DNA of 34,329 nt. Source: Sedimentisphaerales bacterium. Its GTDB lineage: Bacteria; Planctomycetota; Phycisphaerae; Sedimentisphaerales; SM23-30. This document shows, in pieces, positions 1 through 7,086 of the stretch. Every line of letters begins with the position of its first letter. Within the stretch, counting starts at the first letter, position 1. The stretch covers positions 1-34,329 of the forward strand of contig JAFGHE010000185.1 in the NCBI GenBank assembly GCA_016930295.1, written 5' to 3'. The translations under genes and the position numbers were made by a program. The notes below the pieces were generated by a model. It searched no databases. It saw only the letters and a program-made list of their open reading frames with translations, and was not told where the DNA came from.

Positions 1-854
1 CACGGGCCGGTATCATTGGCCACCATCAGCCGGGCCCGACGGATAAGTTCCTTGAGACCCCCTAGGCTGAGTTCCTGGCGGCTGGTATCAAACACGGGTG
101 TTTGGGTCTTTTCGATGATCTGCCGGGCAATGTCCTGTTCGGCCGGTGTTGGGGCGCAGGAGAGTATGATAGTATAACCATCCTGAGTTAGCCGGTCCGC
201 CAGAGAAGCGAAACGGTCCGTGGCCCAGTATTTACTGGGCCCATACGCCCCGCCCGGTACCAAGATAATTACCTGCTCGTCCTCGCTCAGTCCCCAATGC
301 TGGTAAAGCGTATCCGCTTCAGCCTGATTATCTTCGCGGGTAAATAATTCCAGATGATGGTCGAAATTTATTTTTTCTGAACCAGGGGAGCTGTCATTTT
401 TTTTAATATGGATAATGGCCTTTTCCATCAGAAAATTATAATACTCAATCATGGAAATCGGGGCAAAGCGATGAACCAGCCGGAAGGGTGACAGCGCCGA
501 GGTCAGCAGGAGTCCGCGTCCGTCACGACGATAACCGATACGCTGCGGGATCCCGGCCCGCCATGTCAGCAGGGCCGAACGGAGTGAATTGGTCATAAGA
601 ATAGCACTCTTGAAATTCTGTCTGCGGAGCACGCCGGCGGTTGAACTGAATCCGGGAGGGTCATTTTCGAGTGTTATCCAGTCATCCGCCCAGGGACTCG
701 CGTCCAGAATGGCCCGGGCCCTGGGATTGCCTGAAAAGGTGATATGGGCATCGTTTAAGGTGTCCCGCAGGCGCCGCAGGGCCGGCGTGCTCAATATCAC
801 ATCACCCATCGGAGTGGGCAATACCACCAATATTTTCTCTTTCGCGTGCTTCAT
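1..854 (-). CDS. Partial family 9 glycosyltransferase (ADP-heptose:LPS heptosyltransferase type)
   Basis: The complement is open from an ATG at 854-852 to the left edge (284 codons seen), so the C-terminus is missing. The N-terminus reads KILVVLPTPMGDVILSTPAL, the usual GT9 opening where a G-D-V/L-I-L-S-T-P loop follows the first strand. Around residue 207 there is PGGAYGPSKYW, matching the WaaF-type PGA.GP.K.W motif of the nucleotide-sugar site, and the visible end VANDTGP matches the conserved S/T-N-D-T/S-G donor-binding motif. Enzymes of this family move heptose or related sugars onto lipid A-core or other glycans in the cytoplasm. No good Shine-Dalgarno is visible before the ATG, and GTA/ATA codons precede it in frame, so the start is chosen on homology. 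The true donor sugar cannot be told from sequence. It lies 281 bp downstream of asnB on the same strand. Confidence 0.88.
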   Translation of the reverse strand, partial: MKHAKEKILVVLPTPMGDVILSTPALRRLRDTLNDAHITFSGNPRARAILDASPWADDWITLENDPPGFSSTAGVLRRQNFKSAILMTNSLRSALLTWRAGIPQRIGYRRDGRGLLLTSALSPFRLVHRFAPISMIEYYNFLMEKAIIHIKKNDSSPGSEKINFDHHLELFTREDNQAEADTLYQHWGLSEDEQVIILVPGGAYGPSKYWATDRFASLADRLTQDGYTIILSCAPTPAEQDIARQIIEKTQTPVFDTSRQELSLGGLKELIRRARLMVANDTGP

Positions 855-1135
855 TATTATTACTATCAGGCCCAGGCCGGCCACATCAACAAAAAACCCG
901 GCCGCGCCAGGAAAACTAAGATTATATCATGAGAATGACGTTTAGAAAAGATCGTTTTATATTATCTCACGGACAAAGCAATCCTTTGACTACGATGAGG
1001 ATAGGATTTAGCGTTGCCACCTAATTATAACATGACCACTTGCCAGGTAATCTCATGCCTGAACGCGCTTCGCTCGTGTAGGCCTGCCACCTATTGCGTT
1101 CTGCTTTGTGTCTTCGTGACTTGGTGCTAAAAAAT
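855..1135. other. Intergenic gap with a dispersed-repeat remnant
   Basis: No gene is seen. Read on the complement, 1127-1104 is GCACCAAGTCACGAAGACACAAAG, a close relative of the CAC-GAAGACACGAAG intergenic repeat I know from Planctomycetota and Verrucomicrobiota genomes. A small GCG-CTT-CGC hairpin sits near 1065-1077, and TGCCACCT occurs twice, near 1014 and 1084. None of this resembles a clear terminator with a T-run. The assignment to a repeat family is from memory of similar sequences and not a search. Confidence 0.4.
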
Positions 1136-3067
1136 TTAGAGGCCGGGCCGGGAATCGATGTAGTTTCGGTGCCATAGTTCCAGCATGAGCAGCGACCAAA
1201 GCCGGTGGCCGTGGTCGTTTTGTTTCTGCTCGTTTTCCTGCAGGAGTTGTTCGACTGCCTGGCGTTTGAAATAGCCGCGCTGTATAGCGTGGCCTGAGAG
1301 GACGGTATCTATGAACAAGGGGCGGAGTTCGTGGCGGAACCAGTGTCCTACCGGCACGCCAAATCCCATTTTTTTTCGATGTTTAATTTTTTCTGGCAGC
1401 AAATCGTCGCAGGCGTGACGCAGGATAAGTTTGCCGGTTTTACCATTGTGTCGGTACGTGGTGGGAAGCGAATAGGCCAGTTCGACCACTTTATGGTCCT
1501 GAAACGGGCAGCGCAGTTCCAGGCCGGTCGACATGGAGGCCCGGTCAATCTTGGTATTGAGGTCGCCGGGCAGATAGGTATTACCATCTGCCAGCATGGC
1601 CTGGGCCATGACCCGACTCAAGGAATTTTCGTACGCATAGGAATTCTGGAAGAACGGATCGAGATAATCCCAGGGCGGTATTATACTCATATTTTTCTGG
1701 ACGAGTTGCCTAATCATATCGGGGTCAAAGACGGCTATCCATTTAAGGTATCGCTGCGAGGCGGGCAGCGATAAGGCACTGGTAAAGCGGCGCAGTCTGT
1801 GCCAGAACGAATGATGTTCGCCGCCGGCTATTTTATCCCAGAAGCCCCGCCTTGCCATCCAGGTCAGGATCCGGGAGGTTTTCATCTGTTCGGCCAGTTT
1901 CAGGGCACGATAACGGTCGTAGCCGCCGAAACATTCATCCCCGCCATCGCCGGTCAGGGCTACGGTTACCTTGTTCCGGGCTAGATGACATAAATGAAAG
2001 GTGGGCAGCGCTGAACTGTCGGCGAACGGGTCATCGTAGTAATAGCTTAATTTTTCTATAGTATCCAGGCAATCCGGCTTGACGATCTGCTCGGTGTGAT
2101 CGCAATTGAATCGTTGGGCTGCCTGGCGGGCGAAGGGTGTTTCATTGTAAAGGACTTCTTCAAAACCAATGGAGCAGGTTTGAACGGGGTCGTTATTTAT
2201 CTGACTCATCAGGCCCACAATGATCGTGGAGTCAAGTCCGCCGGACAGAAACGCTCCCAACGGTACATCACTGATCATACGTAATCGGGTGGCCTCCTGC
2301 AGTTCACTACGTAGATGCTCGGCCGATTCGGCCAGAGATTTTCTCGAAATTTCATTTTCTCCGGTCTCGGCATTCTGGGGGATGGACCAATATCGCCGGG
2401 GCTCGATATCGTTAAAATTACCCGGCGAAAAGGTAAGCGTATGAGCGGGGGGCAATTGCCGGATATCGGCAAAAGCGGTTCGGGGAGGAGGGACATATTG
2501 CAGAAGGAGATAGTGACCGATAGACTCCCTATCGCACTGCCGGGGAAAATTATTGGTTTGTAGAATGGCCTTACATTCAGAGGCAAAAATAAACCTGCCG
2601 TTATGAACAGCGTAATACAGTGGCTTCTGGCCCATTCGATCACGGGCCAGGAATAATTGCCTGCTTTTTTGATCCCAGATGGCAAATGCAAACATTCCCC
2701 TTATGTGATTAACGCAATCCGGACCATACTCTTCATATAAGTGAACGATGACTTCGGTATCGCAATTGGTTTTAAAGCGATGATTCAGTTTTTGCAGAGT
2801 TTGTCTGAGCTGGAGGAAGTTATAACATTCGCCGTTATAGGTGATCCAGATGGTTTCATCTTCATTGCACAGGGGCTGCCTGCCATGCTTGAGGTCGATA
2901 ATGGACAAACGCCTGTGAGTCAGAGCGCAAAGTTGAGATTCCGGATCAAGGTATAGTCCGGATTCATCCGGCCCACGATGGACCAGATAAGTGGCCATCC
3001 GATGTAATTCATCGTGAGTGGGTTTATTGGTTCCCTCGAAATCAATTATCCCGGCAATTCCACACAT
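1136..3067 (-). CDS. asnB: Asparagine synthase-type glutamine amidotransferase (AsnB family)
   Basis: A full-length 643-residue class II amidotransferase. The N-terminal glutaminase begins MCGIAGI, so Cys2 is the nucleophile after Met removal; HRGPDESG (30-37) and YNGE (77-80) bind glutamine. The synthetase half has the PP-loop SGGLDS at 275-280 and later GDGGDECFGGY, which bind ATP and activate a carboxylate as an acyl-adenylate. Known members make asparagine, but many copies in surface-glycan loci (WbpS-like, or exosortase-associated amidotransferases) amidate uronic acids. It is divergent from the nusG-like gene across an AT-rich 417-bp region. Because the neighbouring cluster makes glucuronate, galacturonate and an N-acetylhexosaminuronate, amidation of a uronic acid is a reasonable alternative to free asparagine synthesis; sequence alone cannot decide. 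Confidence 0.93.
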   Translation of the reverse strand: MCGIAGIIDFEGTNKPTHDELHRMATYLVHRGPDESGLYLDPESQLCALTHRRLSIIDLKHGRQPLCNEDETIWITYNGECYNFLQLRQTLQKLNHRFKTNCDTEVIVHLYEEYGPDCVNHIRGMFAFAIWDQKSRQLFLARDRMGQKPLYYAVHNGRFIFASECKAILQTNNFPRQCDRESIGHYLLLQYVPPPRTAFADIRQLPPAHTLTFSPGNFNDIEPRRYWSIPQNAETGENEISRKSLAESAEHLRSELQEATRLRMISDVPLGAFLSGGLDSTIIVGLMSQINNDPVQTCSIGFEEVLYNETPFARQAAQRFNCDHTEQIVKPDCLDTIEKLSYYYDDPFADSSALPTFHLCHLARNKVTVALTGDGGDECFGGYDRYRALKLAEQMKTSRILTWMARRGFWDKIAGGEHHSFWHRLRRFTSALSLPASQRYLKWIAVFDPDMIRQLVQKNMSIIPPWDYLDPFFQNSYAYENSLSRVMAQAMLADGNTYLPGDLNTKIDRASMSTGLELRCPFQDHKVVELAYSLPTTYRHNGKTGKLILRHACDDLLPEKIKHRKKMGFGVPVGHWFRHELRPLFIDTVLSGHAIQRGYFKRQAVEQLLQENEQKQNDHGHRLWSLLMLELWHRNYIDSRPGL

Positions 3068-3240
3068 AAGCGTTGTTATAAAATTTCACTTTATTTGCTA
3101 TTTTATTATGGTTATTATATTTACGAGATTTGAAAAATATAGTTTGTAAATGTTTAATTGTATATTTAATCACATTAAATAATATTTTAAAAACGAAAAA
3201 TATAAAGAAAGTTTAAATATAAAAACAACAAGAACACTAT
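3068..3240. promoter_or_regulatory. AT-rich divergent control region between asnB and the nusG-like gene
   Basis: About 170 bp are markedly richer in A and T than the flanking genes, with runs of A and T and no open frame. On the minus strand a perfect TATAAT occurs at 3119-3114, about 47 bp before the asnB start, but I see no good -35 box at the right spacing. The region lies between divergently transcribed genes and so must carry the asnB promoter. Nothing else, such as an obvious operator palindrome, can be supported. Confidence 0.4.
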
Positions 3241-3263
3241 CATTGAAATATCCGTATTATTGC

Positions 3264-3291
3264 TTGACCCATAGACACTTCAGCCGATAAT
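3264..3291 (+). promoter_or_regulatory. Candidate sigma70-type promoter for the nusG-like gene
   Basis: TTGACC (3264-3269) and GATAAT (3286-3291) are separated by 16 bp, five of six matches to each consensus box. If used, transcription would start near 3298, leaving a leader of roughly 185 nt before the ATG at 3485. A perfect TATAAT also occurs at 3402-3407 without a convincing -35. Planctomycetal promoters are poorly characterised, so this is a motif match only. Confidence 0.4.
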
Positions 3292-3348
3292 CGTCCAGAA
3301 TTATCTGTAGCGTCTGGAGAGTTTGGAAACCAGATATGGTGTGAGAGA

Positions 3349-3467
3349 TGGCATAAAAATGCCAGAGTTCCAATCAATCCGGATAAACGTATTGCCGATA
3401 CTATAATATTGGAAATAATGGAGTTACTGCTTTTTTGTCCTTCATCAAAAGAATGCCTTCCGGCATT
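3349..3467 (+). promoter_or_regulatory. Two small leader hairpins with interchangeable arms before the nusG-like gene
   Basis: Hairpin A is TGGCAT (3349-3354), loop AAAA, ATGCCA (3359-3364). Hairpin B is AATGCC (3452-3457), loop TTCC, GGCATT (3462-3467), ending 17 nt before the start codon. Each contains GGCAT and ATGCC arms, so an arm of A could pair with an arm of B instead, giving mutually exclusive folds. No T-run follows either, so neither looks like an intrinsic terminator. Hairpin B lies close enough to affect initiation at 3485. Function is inferred. Confidence 0.3.
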
Positions 3468-3484
3468 TGGTATATATGTGAACA

Positions 3485-4033
3485 ATGCTGAAATTTTCTG
3501 AAAATCCACCTATATTATATCCTGAAGATTTGAGTATTGAGGAGATTCCTGGCCAATGGCGCGTGGCTCATACTAAAAGTCGTAACGAAAAGGCCCTGGC
3601 CTCGGTCATGTGCAAATGGCAGATCCCCTATTTTTTGCCATTAGTTGAAAAAACGACCAAACGTAAACATAGGATTTATAAGTCGTTATTGCCATTATTT
3701 TCCGGTTATCTATTTTTCTGCGGCACCCAGGAACAACGTTATCGGGCTTTGACCTCGAATCGAATTGCTCAGGTTATCGATGTAATAGATCAGGATAAGT
3801 TCATTAAGGAAATTACTGCTATACATAAGGCAATATATGGTGGTATGCCCATAGATACTCATCCATATTTAAAGGCAGGCAAACGCTGTCGGGTTATAGG
3901 GGGTGCATTAATGGGATGTGAAGGGATGATCGAACAAAAGAAGAATATGACTCGGATCGTACTTCAGGTTGATATGCTCGGCCAAAGTGCGGCAGTGGAG
4001 ATAGATGCTGATTTACTAGAGCCGATCGATTAA
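3485..4033 (+). CDS. Specialised NusG paralogue (RfaH/UpxY/LoaP-type antiterminator)
   Basis: The 182-residue protein has a NusG N-terminal domain from about residue 24 (WRVAHTKSRNEKALASV, then PYFLPLVEKTT and LFSGYLFF) and a C-terminal KOW domain from about residue 128 (KAGKRCRVIGGALMGCEGMI ending IDADLLEPID). NusG-family proteins bind the RNA polymerase clamp and raise processivity; paralogues next to polysaccharide operons act on that operon specifically. It lacks an NusG-adjacent ribosomal context, and sits directly upstream of a long glycan cluster, which marks it as a specialised paralogue. No Shine-Dalgarno is visible before the ATG at 3485; a TTG at residue 17 would trim the N-terminus to just before the domain. 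Which subgroup (RfaH, UpxY, LoaP) it belongs to needs a tree. Confidence 0.88.
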   Translation: MLKFSENPPILYPEDLSIEEIPGQWRVAHTKSRNEKALASVMCKWQIPYFLPLVEKTTKRKHRIYKSLLPLFSGYLFFCGTQEQRYRALTSNRIAQVIDVIDQDKFIKEITAIHKAIYGGMPIDTHPYLKAGKRCRVIGGALMGCEGMIEQKKNMTRIVLQVDMLGQSAAVEIDADLLEPID

Positions 4034-4405
4034 TTCAGGGGGTAGTCAACTATATTCAGGGACGAATTAATTATATAAGTGTTTATTTTGTAAGCGTTTA
4101 TATTATTTTGGTTTAGTGGCCGACGGGGACGGAGTCTGCCATAGTCAGTCAAAAATTAGAGAAAAATTGGAGTTTTTTAATTAGAGTTTTTTCGTCTTAT
4201 AAGTTTTGAATATAGGGTACAATAAGAGATTGAGCTAAGTAGACGCCAGCGTCAAAAGTATGTTCAAGTTTTGATTCTGATTCATTAAGCCTATTTTACC
4301 TTGGTAAAATTGACTTTTGACGGGGGCATCTAAGTATATAATTAAGAAAAACTTTATATAGCTTAAATTACAGCAAATTTTAGATATTCATAAGAGAAAA
4401 GACAG
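4034..4405 (+). promoter_or_regulatory. Leader region between the nusG-like gene and the glycan operon
   Basis: No gene is seen in 372 bp. Right after the stop codon there is GGGGGTAG (4038-4045), one mismatch from the first eight bases of the E. coli ops element, but the following bases do not match. TACAAT at 4218-4223 could be a -10 box, with only a poor -35. Two GAGTTTTTT copies lie near 4171 and 4184. The right half holds the paired element described separately at 4240-4332. Whether a second promoter lies here, or transcription reads through from the nusG-like gene, cannot be told. Confidence 0.4.
4240..4332 (+). ncRNA. Long nested stem-loop in the operon leader (candidate antiterminator recognition RNA)
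   Basis: Positions 4240-4259 pair with 4313-4332. Ten uninterrupted pairs (4250-4259 with 4313-4322) include GTCAAAAGT/ACTTTTGAC; then a 2x2 internal loop, three G-C pairs (4245-4247 with 4325-4327), a one-by-one mismatch and four more pairs (4240-4243 with 4329-4332), 17 in all. Inside the apical part a second perfect hairpin, ATTTTACC (4293-4300), TT, GGTAAAAT (4303-4310), adds eight pairs. No T-run follows, so it is unlikely to be a plain terminator. It ends 73 nt before the first structural gene and follows the NusG paralogue. A decayed inverted-repeat mobile element is the main alternative. Confidence 0.5.
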
Positions 4406-5365
4406 GTGCGAATACTAATAACTGGTGGTGCAGGATTTATAGGCAGTCATCTGGCCGAGAGGTTACTGGATGCGGGTCATTCTGTGATCATTTTAGATAA
4501 TTTTCATACCGGCAGTAAGGATAATATTCGCCATCTGTTAGATAATGATTACCTGGAAATCTATCGCCATGATGTTACGGATAGTTACCGTCTGGAAGTG
4601 GATTGCATCTATAATCTGGCCTGTCCGGCCTCTCCAATACATTATCAGCGAAGTCCGGTGAAGACAGTATTAACCTCGGTTTTAGGGGTGATGTATGCGC
4701 TTAATCTGGCCAGTGAGATTAAGGCGAGGGTATTACAGGCTTCAACTTCTGAGGTGTATGGCGATCCTTTGGAACATCCCCAGACGGAATCCTATTTGGG
4801 CAATGTCAATACGATCGGTCCGCGTAGTTGTTATGATGAGGGCAAGCGGGTAGCCGAGACGGTTATGTTTGATTATCATCGTGAGAATCATGTCGATATA
4901 CGTATTGCCCGAATTTTCAATACGTATGGTCCGCGCATGTCCACGAACGACGGCCGGGTAGTCAGTAATTTCATACTTCAGGCTCTGCGTAACGAGCCGA
5001 TTACGATTTTCGGCGACGGTCTTCAGACCCGGTCGTTTTGTTATGTAGATGATATGGTGGAAGGTTTGATACGTCTTATGGATCAGGACGAGATCGTCGG
5101 GCCGGTTAATCTGGGTAATCCGGATGAGCGTAGTATTAAAGAGATTGCAGAGATGGTTATTGCAATGATCGGTTCGTCTTCTGAGATTATATATAAGGCG
5201 AAACCTGAAAACGATCCCATGCGGCGCCGGCCGGACATTTCGCTGGCCGGTAAGGCGTTGGGCTGGCAGCCTTCTGTATCGTTAGAGGAAGGATTACCTA
5301 AGGTTATTGATTATTTTCGTCCCTTAGCGTTACGGCACATGGCGCCGGCCCGAATGCCCAGATAA
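4406..5365 (+). CDS. uxs: UDP-glucuronate decarboxylase (UDP-xylose synthase)
   Basis: A 319-residue extended short-chain dehydrogenase, the usual length for cytosolic bacterial UXS. The NAD-binding GGAGFIGSH is at 7-15, the TSEVYGDP segment at 114-121, and the catalytic Tyr143/Lys147 pair in CYDEGK. The block [16 protein letters not shown] and the later [16 protein letters not shown] are characteristic of UXS and absent from simple 4-epimerases. It oxidises UDP-glucuronate at C4, decarboxylates it and re-reduces to UDP-xylose. The start is a GTG; no ATG is available in frame before the glycine loop, and AAGAG lies about 10 nt upstream. It is the first structural gene of the cluster, and its substrate would be supplied by the ugd product encoded two genes downstream. 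Confidence 0.93.
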   Translation: MRILITGGAGFIGSHLAERLLDAGHSVIILDNFHTGSKDNIRHLLDNDYLEIYRHDVTDSYRLEVDCIYNLACPASPIHYQRSPVKTVLTSVLGVMYALNLASEIKARVLQASTSEVYGDPLEHPQTESYLGNVNTIGPRSCYDEGKRVAETVMFDYHRENHVDIRIARIFNTYGPRMSTNDGRVVSNFILQALRNEPITIFGDGLQTRSFCYVDDMVEGLIRLMDQDEIVGPVNLGNPDERSIKEIAEMVIAMIGSSSEIIYKAKPENDPMRRRPDISLAGKALGWQPSVSLEEGLPKVIDYFRPLALRHMAPARMPR

Positions 5366-5392
5366 TCAGAAGGTAGCAGAGGAGAAGGAAAA

Positions 5393-7030
5393 ATGAAGAG
5401 AGTATCGGCGTTATTAATGGTAAGTCTTTACATATGGATGACAGGACATGACATCCAGAAAGTATATGCTCTGGCGGAATCTATTACGACGGAAGGTTCC
5501 AATGCCCGGGCATTACATGATCTGGGAGAGACAGGGGCAGGAGTGAATGTCGGATTGATATCAAGGGCTAATACGCGGGTAACCCATGAAGCCTTCAAAG
5601 ATGCCAATGAGGTTACTCATGCTTTTGCATACGATTTTACCGGTGATGGGACAACGAATGACAGTCATGATACCGGGATGGCAGGTATTGTGGCCAGTCG
5701 GGGTGGAGCCAGTTATCCTGAGGATATTGGGGTGGCCCCGGGGGCAGATATTTATAGTGCCAAGGTGGTGAAGTACGATCCCGGTCCGCCGGAGGAGTAT
5801 ACTATTTCTTCCAGCTATCTAATCGATGCTTTGGAGGAACTAATAATAAATCAAAATTGCAGAGTGATAGTAACTGGGATTCAATTAAATGCGCTGGCCG
5901 ACGGGGAAAGCATCTGGACACTGATATATGATTATTTTGCATATGCCTATGATGTGGTGTTTGCTAATGCGGCAGGAAATACGGACGGCGTGATTTCGGA
6001 GATAACAATATTTGGCGATGCTTATAACGGTATAACCACGGGCGGATTGCGGTTAAGTGATCCGGGTAATCAATACGTGTACGGATGTGTAGGTAGTCTA
6101 AGTCTTAGCGGTCCCACGGCGGATGGCAGGCGTAAGCCCGATATAACCGCTCCATCAGAAGCTCAGACAGTGCCCTCAGCCGCCAGTGATAGCTCCTGGA
6201 CAACGGTGGGAACCAGCGGAGGCCAGACGAGTTATTCCGGTCCCCAAACCGCGGGTGTGGCGGCGTTGTTATTAGGATATGCTGATGGAACCGTTGATTC
6301 TGATGATGGGCAGAACGAGGTCATTAAGGCAGTGATAGTTAACTCTGCTTTTCCCAATATAAACGACAAGAATGATAATCCCACTGAACCGGCCCAGCCT
6401 GGTCATGTTTGGCACACTGACCGGGGATATGGCAGGATTGATGCTTTGCGTGCCTACCAGACATTAAGTGCCGGCCGCATTAATGAAGGGGATACGGTCA
6501 GCGGTGAAACCGGCTGGGCTTATGAGGTAATGACCCAGAATTATCAGGAGGATCACTTTTATATCAATGGTCTGAAGGACTGTCGACTGGTATTGACGGC
6601 GACCTGGGACCGTCAGATTAATCGCGTGGGTTCGGTATTCACGCCCGAAAGTGAACCGGCATTTAATCTGGATATGACGATACTGGACTCTCTTAGCACG
6701 GAGTTATATTCAGAGACTGACACGCTGAATAATCTGGAAAAAGTTGATTTTGTTTTGCCGGCGGATGATGTCTATGAAATCCGGCTGACCAATAGCACCA
6801 CCAAAAAGAACCGGGCCTACGGGCTGGCCTATGAATTACGGCCGCGTCTGACAGCTGATATTGATTTTAATTATCGTGTGGATATAGATGATTTTTCTTT
6901 CATTTCGAGGTACTGGTTGATGTCTGTGGGGGATATAGATGTGGATATTGTATCGGATGGTCAGGTTGACACGCTCGATTTATTTGAGTTTACTACGAAT
7001 TGGCTGGCCGTGGATTCACGATACTTTTAA
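5393..7030 (+). CDS. Secreted subtilase-like (S8) protein with C-terminal dockerin-type module, catalytic Asp not conserved
   Basis: A 545-residue protein with a signal peptide (MKR, hydrophobic stretch 4-16, likely cleavage after VYALA at residue 28). The subtilase fold is seen in HDTGMAGIVAS (His92), FANAAGN (oxyanion Asn196) and TSYSGPQTAGVAAL (Ser280), the equivalent of GTSMA.P..AG. At the place of the catalytic Asp the sequence reads VNVGLISRANT, with Ser57 where V.VIDTG is expected, so activity is doubtful. Residues about 370-480 form a beta-rich P-domain-like or pre-peptidase-like region. The end has two calcium loops (489-500 and 518-529) with DIDFNYRVDIDD and DIVSDGQVDTLD, as in dockerins of Planctomycetota. 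A protease-like gene between uxs and ugd is unusual; it might bind or process a surface protein. The start has AGGAGAAGGA 5-8 nt upstream. Confidence 0.82.
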   Translation: MKRVSALLMVSLYIWMTGHDIQKVYALAESITTEGSNARALHDLGETGAGVNVGLISRANTRVTHEAFKDANEVTHAFAYDFTGDGTTNDSHDTGMAGIVASRGGASYPEDIGVAPGADIYSAKVVKYDPGPPEEYTISSSYLIDALEELIINQNCRVIVTGIQLNALADGESIWTLIYDYFAYAYDVVFANAAGNTDGVISEITIFGDAYNGITTGGLRLSDPGNQYVYGCVGSLSLSGPTADGRRKPDITAPSEAQTVPSAASDSSWTTVGTSGGQTSYSGPQTAGVAALLLGYADGTVDSDDGQNEVIKAVIVNSAFPNINDKNDNPTEPAQPGHVWHTDRGYGRIDALRAYQTLSAGRINEGDTVSGETGWAYEVMTQNYQEDHFYINGLKDCRLVLTATWDRQINRVGSVFTPESEPAFNLDMTILDSLSTELYSETDTLNNLEKVDFVLPADDVYEIRLTNSTTKKNRAYGLAYELRPRLTADIDFNYRVDIDDFSFISRYWLMSVGDIDVDIVSDGQVDTLDLFEFTTNWLAVDSRYF

Positions 7031-7086
7031 ATAGATATGTTGAAGACGGATTACAGGAAAGATTGGGAATATAAGGAGATGACAGG

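Noticed and set aside
589-945. 118-codon plus-strand frame at the left end
   Set aside because: It is antisense to the partial family 9 glycosyltransferase, whose motifs are unambiguous.
1331-2956. Several plus-strand frames of 60-150 codons opposite asnB
   Set aside because: Shadows of a clearly real 643-residue protein on the other strand.
3268-3501. 78-codon plus-strand open frame (…IWCERWHKNARVPINPDKR…) ending 17 nt inside the nusG-like gene
   Set aside because: Its composition looks fairly protein-like, but there is no ATG, GTG or TTG until late in the frame and no family is recognised. It may be a gene remnant; I cannot support a call.
3240-3509. 89-codon frame on the minus strand upstream of the nusG-like gene
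   Set aside because: It overlaps the start of the NusG-like gene antisense, has no recognisable domain or Shine-Dalgarno, and covers a likely promoter and leader.
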